DNA from: Alphaproteobacteria bacterium
GTDB taxonomy: Bacteria > Pseudomonadota > Alphaproteobacteria > CAAHEQ01 > UBA3637
Direction: 5' to 3'
NCBI GenBank assembly: GCA_017540065.1
Contig: JAFYBU010000021.1
Span: forward strand, 1 to 11,275
Length of the DNA: 11,275 nt
Under the pieces are notes generated by a model that was not told the origin of the DNA, ran no database searches, and saw only the letters and a list, made by a program, of their open reading frames with translations. Positions 6,783 through 11,275 of the stretch are shown one piece after another. Position numbers and translations under genes: made by a program. Position 1 is the first letter of the stretch. Every line of letters begins with the position of its first letter.

Positions 6783-7748
6783 TTAAAACCAGTGCATTTT
6801 TTTTATTATGCTGATCTGACAAATCAAAACACCGATTAAAACCAAGCAAATCCACAAAAAACCATAGGGATTTTCACCAAAAGGAATTCCACCAATATTA
6901 GCGCCCAACAATCCCGTGATAAAAGAAAGTGGCGTAAAAATAACCATAATCATACTCATCAAATACATAATCTGGCTGATATTCGTATTTGTTTTTGCAT
7001 CCAATTGATCTTGGGTAACGGCCGAATGATCGCGTGCAAAATTTAATTTTTCCACTGCGGTCGCCAAATCATGTGCCAGGGTATGCCAATGTGATTTATC
7101 TTCTTCCGAAAACAAAGGAATGTGATTTTTTTCCAATGCCTGCATAATTTCTTGCTGAGGTGCCAAAAACCGCCGAAAACTGACAATTAAATGACGCAAA
7201 TGAGAAATATCTTCACGTAATTTTTTATCTTGACGGATCCCCTGTCCTTCAATAACCAAATCTTCCAAATCATCCGCCTGTTCTGCAATATCCGCCAAAG
7301 ATGCCTTGATTTTCTTAACCATTAACTGAGCCAATTGAACCAAGCAAGTCCCCGTTGTTTTAGGTCCTCTTTTTCGCCGGAACAACTCTACCAATTCTTC
7401 TACAGCCGCCACAGGTTGACTGGCCATTGTAACCAGGCGATTTTTGGATATCCAAATATGGACAGCAACCATATCATCATCCGCATCTTTGTTTACATTT
7501 AACCCGCGCAAAGCCACCAACAAACCGTTCCTGTGCCGAATACACCTGGGGGTTGATTCAACACTTTGTAAATGTTCCAAAATGACAGGACTTACTTTTC
7601 GTTTTTGCAACCAAGAAACATTTTCAGAATCGTTGGAATCCAAATGAATCCATTGCGGATTTCTTTCCGTAAGAAAAATTTTCCGCAAAGGAACTTTTTT
7701 AGCCCCACCCTTTTTATCCAGTATTAATGCAAAAGTTTCAACAGCCAT
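6783..7748 (-). CDS. CorA-family divalent cation transporter, ZntB-like
   Basis: CorA/ZntB proteins are pentameric inner-membrane channels or transporters for Mg2+, Zn2+ or related cations. The 321-residue length fits ZntB. The N-terminal cytoplasmic domain has WIHLDSNDSENVSWLQ, ESTPRC and GLLVALRGLNVN...DMVAVHIWISKNRLVT, which are ZntB-like, followed by the long stalk helix (about 140-260). Two transmembrane segments lie at the C-terminus (about 262-281 and 295-314), ending in the basic KKMHWF. The loop between them has the signature G282-A283-N284 followed by IGGIP; the family norm is GMN, with GVN or GIN in ZntB-like proteins, so Ala is unusual. The ATG at 7748 is preceded by a G-rich AAGGGGGGAG. 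It is the third gene of an operon, 24 bases after the preceding stop. No terminator of its own is visible before the small RNA promoter. Confidence 0.88.
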   Translation of the reverse strand: MAVETFALILDKKGGAKKVPLRKIFLTERNPQWIHLDSNDSENVSWLQKRKVSPVILEHLQSVESTPRCIRHRNGLLVALRGLNVNKDADDDMVAVHIWISKNRLVTMASQPVAAVEELVELFRRKRGPKTTGTCLVQLAQLMVKKIKASLADIAEQADDLEDLVIEGQGIRQDKKLREDISHLRHLIVSFRRFLAPQQEIMQALEKNHIPLFSEEDKSHWHTLAHDLATAVEKLNFARDHSAVTQDQLDAKTNTNISQIMYLMSMIMVIFTPLSFITGLLGANIGGIPFGENPYGFLWICLVLIGVLICQISIIKKMHWF

Positions 7749-7772
7749 TTCTCCCCCCTTTGGCCTTCAAAC

Positions 7773-8354
7773 TTACTCAATACAACAATCAACGGCCTTA
7801 CGAATAACGGATTTCAATTTACCGAACATAGAATTATCTGCGACCTTTTCTTCTTGCACAGGGATGACAGATGCTTTGATTTGTTTGACTTCTTCTTGCA
7901 CTTTTTCTAAAGAATCTTCTTTCCATTCGGCCCCGTCAATGTTCACCAAATTCATATTCAATCCCCAAAACAAACAATACAATTCATAGGCCTGATTAAA
8001 CAATTGATATGCTTCTTCCTTTCTCCCCATGGATTGTTGTTTTGTTCCCACTTCCATCAGACGCATACTGGATGCCAACAGGTGTTTGGAAATACACCAT
8101 ACTTCCCCTTCATAACTGGGAATAATTTTTAACATCAGGTTTTTACGTAATTCACGCACTTCCTGTACTAAATCATAGAAGCTGCTTTTACCTGTTTTAG
8201 CCCCCGAAAAAATCAAATGTTCCTCGATAGAAATCAGATTCATAATCGCAATTGTCAAATCTTGATCGGACGACAAATCTTTTGGGTTCTTTTTCTTTGC
8301 CGCATCAATACGTTCCACGAATTCTTTAACAGATTCTGCTTTTTTTTGCATCAT
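7773..8354 (-). CDS. Hypothetical helical protein, possibly of a family shared with candidate-phyla bacteria
   Basis: This 193-residue protein has no signal peptide or membrane segment. Its core is conserved-looking: IAIMNLISIEEHLIFSGAKTGK (about 36-56), SFYDLVQEVRELRKNLMLKII (58-78), EVWCISKHLLASSMRLMEVGTK (84-105) and EEAYQLFNQAYELYCLFWGLN (113-133). From memory, proteins of this pattern occur as unnamed families in candidate-phyla bacteria; this is not searched. The last third is charged and coiled-coil-like and ends with a CC pair (190-191). AAAGGAG (8366-8360) five bases before the ATG overlaps the stop of the upstream membrane-protein gene, so the two are one operon and probably work together. 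The function is unknown. GAKTGKSS resembles a P-loop but lacks one residue of the spacing. Confidence 0.82.
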   Translation of the reverse strand: MMQKKAESVKEFVERIDAAKKKNPKDLSSDQDLTIAIMNLISIEEHLIFSGAKTGKSSFYDLVQEVRELRKNLMLKIIPSYEGEVWCISKHLLASSMRLMEVGTKQQSMGRKEEAYQLFNQAYELYCLFWGLNMNLVNIDGAEWKEDSLEKVQEEVKQIKASVIPVQEEKVADNSMFGKLKSVIRKAVDCCIE

Positions 8355-8364
8355 TTTTTCTCCT

Positions 8365-8901
8365 TTAATTCAAAATAATAACTTCTTGGCAATCACACAA
8401 GCTTGTTCCCCAGAATAAATAGCACATTAAAATATCACACAAAATGGGAATCAAAACTTTTTCAAACGGGAAATGTGCATGACCACCGTTTTTTTCTTTC
8501 AACCAAGCATATAAATGAACTCCAAAAATATGGGCAACAGCCCCACAAAGACAAGCCAACAAAAACGAATCTATATACAATAAATTCCAATGTAACATTG
8601 GTTTGTATTCCAGAGTATTTATGTAAATAAATCCGACAGAAACCAACGACAAACACATCAACACAAAATTACGGCCTTTGAAATTCCAATTTCTTTTTTC
8701 AAAAAAGCGAATTAACCAGTATCCGATCACCGCCAATAATGCCCCGAACAATACCCCGACAACTTCATCTTTTACCCCTAATTTACGGGCAATTCCCAAA
8801 GAAGCTCCCAAAACTAAAGGACATAAAGTTGTACAGGCAGGATTGGCTTTAACAGAAGTAGCTAGCAATGTCAGTAAGCTGAAAAGACCGAATTTTTTCA
8901 T
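8365..8901 (-). CDS. Exported polytopic membrane protein of unknown function
   Basis: The 178-residue product has a signal-like N-terminus (MKKFGLFSLLTLLATSVKA, cleavage near 19), followed by a short cysteine-bearing stretch NPACTTLCP. About four hydrophobic segments follow: residues 47-66, 78-97, 107-134 (long) and 149-168. Charged loops RFFEKRNWNFKGRN and KEKNGGHAH lie between them, and the C-terminus is CDC. Paired cysteines at both ends (C23/C27 and C169/C171) suggest redox chemistry or metal binding; that is inference. The block GASLGIARKLGVKDEVVGVLFGALL resembles unnamed membrane proteins I recall from candidate-phyla bacteria. I chose ATG 8901, which has AAGGAG (8912-8907) five bases upstream, over an ATG at 8922 without a ribosome binding site. 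It is the first gene of the operon with the helical protein and the ZntB-like transporter. Confidence 0.82.
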   Translation of the reverse strand: MKKFGLFSLLTLLATSVKANPACTTLCPLVLGASLGIARKLGVKDEVVGVLFGALLAVIGYWLIRFFEKRNWNFKGRNFVLMCLSLVSVGFIYINTLEYKPMLHWNLLYIDSFLLACLCGAVAHIFGVHLYAWLKEKNGGHAHFPFEKVLIPILCDILMCYLFWGTSLCDCQEVIILN

Positions 8902-8925
8902 AAAAACTCCTTTTGTTATCAACGT

Positions 8926-8954
8926 TTTTTAGCATAGTTTTTTTAAAAAAGCAA
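8926..8954 (-). promoter_or_regulatory. Weak candidate promoter of the three-gene minus-strand operon
   Basis: On the minus strand TTGCTT (8954-8949) and TAAAAA (8931-8926) are 17 bases apart, each matching consensus at four positions. It lies about 25 bases before the ATG at 8901, in the short divergent region shared with the uracil-DNA glycosylase promoter. Low complexity of the region makes this tentative. Confidence 0.28.
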
Positions 8955-8967
8955 GAAAAAAACATCC

Positions 8968-8996
8968 TTGACAGAGGGGGTATAAATGTGTATCAT
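8968..8996 (+). promoter_or_regulatory. Near-consensus promoter of the uracil-DNA glycosylase gene
   Basis: TTGACA (8968-8973) and TATCAT (8991-8996) are 17 bases apart, with 11 of 12 positions matching consensus. The expected start of transcription is at about 9003, the A of the gene's ATG, so the message would have essentially no leader. Confidence 0.65.
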
Positions 8997-9002
8997 GTTT
9001 TT

Positions 9003-9593
9003 ATGTTTGAAGAATTGGAAAAAATAAAATCCGAATGTTTGAATTGCCAGCGCTGTCCTTTGTCAGCAACGCGCACGAAAGTTGTTTTTTCCGGCGGGGT
9101 TCCGAACAATAAAATCGTTTTAATCGGGGAAGCACCCGGCTTTAATGAAGATATGACAGGTGAACCTTTTGTGGGACGTGCAGGTCAATTATTAGATAAA
9201 ATTTTGGAATCGGTCGGTTTTTCACGCAAAGAAAATATCTATATTTGCAATACCATCAAATGTCGTCCCCCCAACAATCGCGACCCTTTACCGGAAGAAA
9301 AGTTGGCCTGCCGTAATTATTTGGATAAACAATTGTCTGTTTTAAGACCCAAAATTATTTTGTTGTGTGGCAAAGTGGCTTTAACCAGTTTTATGGACAC
9401 AAAAGAAGGTATTTCCAAATTACGCGGACGTTGGTTTGATGGGCCCTTTGGTGCAAAAATGATGCCCATTTTTCACCCGTCTTATTTGTTGCGTAACCAA
9501 TCCAAGGCTGTCGGATCACCCAAATGGTTGATGTGGCAAGATATGAAGGAAATTCGACGTACTTATGATGCTTTGGAAAAGGCATCCCAATAA
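9003..9593 (+). CDS. Uracil-DNA glycosylase, family 4 (iron-sulfur)
   Basis: Family 4 glycosylases remove uracil from DNA to start base-excision repair. The 196-residue product has the expected motifs: four iron-sulfur cysteines C15, C18 (NCQRCPL), C87 (IKCRPP) and C103 (LACRNYL); GEAPG (42-46) with FVGRAG (56-61) for the active site; and HPSYLLR (158-164). Length matches the family. I chose ATG 9003, which leaves 14 residues before the first ligand, as is usual. An in-frame GTG at 8988 has GAGGGGG seven bases upstream, but it would lie within the promoter. Upstream of 9003 there is no close ribosome binding site, in keeping with a leaderless message. Its 3' end overlaps the convergent SUKH-like gene by 31 bases. 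Confidence 0.93.
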   Translation: MFEELEKIKSECLNCQRCPLSATRTKVVFSGGVPNNKIVLIGEAPGFNEDMTGEPFVGRAGQLLDKILESVGFSRKENIYICNTIKCRPPNNRDPLPEEKLACRNYLDKQLSVLRPKIILLCGKVALTSFMDTKEGISKLRGRWFDGPFGAKMMPIFHPSYLLRNQSKAVGSPKWLMWQDMKEIRRTYDALEKASQ

Positions 9594-10015
9594 AAATAGA
9601 GAATATCTGCAAATCGCGGAAGTTTTACCACCGGGGCATAAGTATATCTGTCTACAATAACATATTCTTTTTTTGTGGCTTCGTATAAAATCAGATGTTC
9701 CGGAGCAAACCCCAAAACCAAAGTCCTGGGAAACAAGGATTTCAAATTTTGCGTGGCTTGGTATGTTACTAATTGAATACACGGAAAAACGCAATCTTTA
9801 CGTTCATGTTCATGGATGGAAAACAGTTCCAAGCCGTTCCAATTTAACCCGTCCGTCACGGACAAAAATTGCACATAATCGGCCGGAATTTGAACCAACC
9901 CGTTTTTCACCATTTGAATTGAGGTTCTTTGGATATCCATAACCGAAACCGGCGGAAAAACCATGGCGTAAGCTTGATACATATTATTCAAAACGGTATT
10001 GATTGTCCCTGCCAT
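9563..10015 (-). CDS. SUKH/SMI1-KNR4 (YrhA-like) protein, putative immunity protein
   Basis: SUKH-superfamily proteins often act as immunity proteins that bind and block secreted nuclease toxins. This 150-residue protein has the typical pattern: IPADYVQFLSVTDGLNWNGLELFSI (about residues 43-67: the IP..Y..FL...GL..NGL block of YrhA-like members), then TLVLGFAPEHLILYEATKKEYVIVDR (about 103-128) and the C-terminal FADILYFYWDAF, where family members have an F..FL-type helix. It has no signal peptide, as expected for a cytoplasmic protein. Its ATG overlaps the stop of the HNH-like gene by one base (TGATG), with a G-rich GGGGGG upstream, which is strong linkage for a toxin and immunity pair. The 3' end overlaps the glycosylase gene by 31 bases. 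Family call is by pattern; the specific immunity role is inferred from context. Confidence 0.75.
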   Translation of the reverse strand: MAGTINTVLNNMYQAYAMVFPPVSVMDIQRTSIQMVKNGLVQIPADYVQFLSVTDGLNWNGLELFSIHEHERKDCVFPCIQLVTYQATQNLKSLFPRTLVLGFAPEHLILYEATKKEYVIVDRYTYAPVVKLPRFADILYFYWDAFSKAS

Positions 10016-10680
10016 CAGCGCCCCCCTACTTTTTGAGAAAGCTGTTGCAAAGCCCCTTGAGTCATCCCAGCCATCACAGAACGATCAGCCTTTTTCTTAC
10101 CGCCGGAGCCGGTCCACGCCCCTTCTGGAATATAAACCTTACCCACTGGTGTCGGCACGTATAACGTTTTGGGATGCCCCAGTCCCGCATTTGTTAAAAT
10201 TTGTTTGTTTATAAAATCATGAATCAATTCGTGAAACGGCTGACATTGAATCATCACCATATTATCAGGTTCGGGCAAACCGCCATACAAGGGCGGGTAT
10301 TTCAAATGAATTGTCCAATTGGCGGGCAAAACCCCTTTGGAAAGGTAAAAAATGTTTTCTTCAGAAATACCGGCCGACCGTAAATCATTGATGTTATGTG
10401 CCAAAATATCCGCCATAAAAACCCTTTTGGCTGCCGTATATTTTTTGAAAAAGTCATCTTCTTGAATTGTCAGAGGGAAATAAGAAAGCCCCATTAAGTT
10501 CATTCCACCGAAATTAGATTCTTGAAATAAATTTTCCCAATAATCCGGACCTTTTTCTTCTTTTCCCATTAAACCGGACAAATCTAAATCACCCGCAGGG
10601 ATTTCCTTTCCGGCATCAGATGCTTGCAGCAATTGATCCCAATTATCAAAAACATCCTTTCCGTCCAGTTCTTCTGTCAT
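10015..10680 (-). CDS. HNH-endonuclease-toxin-like protein downstream of a type IV coupling protein
   Basis: The 221-residue protein has an acidic N-terminal part (1-50, with DWENLF-like aromatic/acidic patches) and a C-terminal domain resembling the HNH nuclease domain of polymorphic and secreted effectors. It shows LRSAGISEENIFYLSKGVLPANW (100-122), then H125, GG (133-134), N140 in DNMVMI, H150 in PFHELIH and Q160, ending in the family-like VPTPVGKVYIPEG (175-187). Such domains cut DNA in target cells. The usual HH pair is H125-L126 here, so the position normally held by the general base is leucine; activity is uncertain. A Lys/Arg-rich GGKKKADR and a short helix close the protein. It starts 4 bases after the coupling protein stop (AAGGA within that gene's end) and overlaps the SUKH-like gene by one base. 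No signal peptide is present, as expected for a type IV substrate. A structural coupling-complex role is the alternative. Confidence 0.7.
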   Translation of the reverse strand: MTEELDGKDVFDNWDQLLQASDAGKEIPAGDLDLSGLMGKEEKGPDYWENLFQESNFGGMNLMGLSYFPLTIQEDDFFKKYTAAKRVFMADILAHNINDLRSAGISEENIFYLSKGVLPANWTIHLKYPPLYGGLPEPDNMVMIQCQPFHELIHDFINKQILTNAGLGHPKTLYVPTPVGKVYIPEGAWTGSGGKKKADRSVMAGMTQGALQQLSQKVGGR

Positions 10681-10684
10681 TTAT

Positions 10685-11275
10685 TTATCCTTCAAGATGT
10701 CTTCCTTCTTCATCAGGAACTACCCCTTCCTGTTGCGGTTCATTGGTGCTCCACGGCACTTGCGGTTCCTGAGGAAATTCTGTATTTTCAGCCTCCTGCT
10801 CTGGTTGTTCTTGGTCAGGCGATTGTGTTTGAGAAGGCAGTTCAACAGATTCCGTCAATCCGGCATCAGCGACCATTTCCATCGATCCCGGAATTGAATC
10901 CGATTGCTGTTGTTGTTGATTTTCACGACGCGCCACAATCCATGCAGGAACATACGGCGCACATGGAATTTGCGTCCTTTTCAAAAAGGTTTTATCCAAA
11001 TAATACCGCGGTGCATCTGCCAAAATAGGATGATCCGTAAAACCTTGGAACAAAACGTATTGTTTTAACATATCCAAGCTCATGATATTGGCCACGGAAA
11101 CCACGTTGGATTGTTGGAAAGAACGTGACACATTGGCAGAAAATTGTTGACTGATACCCGCGCCCAAACCTTCTTGTTTGGAAGTACTTTTAACTTCAAT
11201 AGTCTTTGACCCGATCATCTTAGTAAAGCGTTCAGCCGTTTGTTCATTGTTTTGCGCCAAGATAACCTTAGCAGC
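10685..11275 (-). CDS. Type IV secretion coupling protein (VirD4/TraG-like), C-terminal part only
   Basis: Coupling proteins are inner-membrane ATPases that select substrates for type IV secretion. Only the last 196 residues are in the window; the frame is open to the edge, so the N-terminal membrane anchor and Walker motifs lie outside. The visible part matches the end of the ATPase domain: AAKVILAQNNEQTAERFTKMIG, then a Ser/Lys-rich TIEVKSTSK and SRSF stretch (where relatives have a loop before RPLL.PDE), MSLDMLKQYVLFQGFTDHPILA and the RYYLDKTFLKR block that resembles the YY.D..F end of VirD4/TraG. After about residue 125 comes a low-complexity tail rich in Gln, Glu and Pro (RRENQQQQQ, then SPDQEQPEQEAENTE), ending HLEG. 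Acidic C-terminal tails of this kind are known to help recruit substrates. The identity rests on pattern memory because the diagnostic motifs are not visible. Confidence 0.75.
   Translation of the reverse strand, partial: AAKVILAQNNEQTAERFTKMIGSKTIEVKSTSKQEGLGAGISQQFSANVSRSFQQSNVVSVANIMSLDMLKQYVLFQGFTDHPILADAPRYYLDKTFLKRTQIPCAPYVPAWIVARRENQQQQQSDSIPGSMEMVADAGLTESVELPSQTQSPDQEQPEQEAENTEFPQEPQVPWSTNEPQQEGVVPDEEGRHLEG

Noticed and set aside
8180..8210. P-loop (Walker A) in the helical protein (GAKTGKSS)
   Set aside because: Only three residues separate the two glycines instead of four, and it lies in a helical context without other ATPase motifs.
8902..8922. ATG 8922 as start of the membrane protein
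   Set aside because: No ribosome binding site; ATG 8901 has AAGGAG five bases upstream and begins a standard signal sequence.
10624..11028. A plus-strand reading frame of 134 codons opposite the coupling protein
   Set aside because: It is antisense to two well-supported genes, lacks a ribosome binding site, and its composition mirrors the opposite strand's Gln/Glu/Pro-rich tail.
1..11275. CRISPR arrays, insertion sequences, integrase or attachment sites
   Set aside because: No regularly spaced repeats, transposase or integrase motifs, or tRNA-linked direct repeats were seen.

Overview
The window (AT-rich, roughly 40% GC by eye) reads as chromosomal DNA of a Gram-negative bacterium, most likely an alphaproteobacterium. 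The support is an outer-membrane lipid-asymmetry pair (MlaA, MlaC), a lipoprotein, a family 4 uracil-DNA glycosylase, a CorA/ZntB-type transporter, Shine-Dalgarno-led genes and near-consensus sigma70-type promoters. No rRNA, tRNA, CRISPR array, transposase or plasmid replication gene was seen. Genes are packed tightly, with many 0 to 4 base junctions, and no gene-free stretch exceeds 300 bases.

Region 1 (1-1486, plus strand): the 3' part of mlaA, mlaC overlapping it by ATGA, and a small lipoprotein gene. Region 2 (1511-3444, plus): a hairpin, then a perfect TTGACA-N17-TATAAT promoter driving three unrecognised genes. The first is interrupted by an in-frame TAA, with a perfect 9-bp hairpin just after it. 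The other two abut with no spacer and share a short motif that hints at paralogy. Region 3 (3441-4990, minus): an N-acetylmuramoyl-L-alanine amidase with an N-terminal membrane segment, coupled by ATGA to a DUF3841-like gene. Region 4 (5091-6653, plus): a GH77 4-alpha-glucanotransferase.

Region 5 (6652-8901, minus): a three-gene operon encoding an exported polytopic membrane protein, a soluble helical protein and a ZntB-like CorA transporter. Directly behind it is what looks like an independent small RNA gene of about 88 nt, with its own perfect consensus promoter, a closing stem, two C-rich anti-Shine-Dalgarno-like patches and a terminal T-run that ends on the malQ stop codon. Region 6 (9003-9593, plus): uracil-DNA glycosylase, whose best promoter places transcription start on the ATG.

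Region 7 (9563-11275, minus) is the most interesting part. The C-terminal part of a VirD4/TraG-type type IV secretion coupling protein is followed after 4 bases by an HNH-nuclease-toxin-like protein, and that is followed, with a 1-base overlap, by a SUKH/SMI1-KNR4-type protein, a family known for immunity to nuclease toxins. The order coupling protein, nuclease, immunity suggests a type IV secreted antibacterial effector and its immunity protein. The nuclease has lost one histidine of the usual HH pair, so a non-catalytic role in the coupling complex is an alternative.
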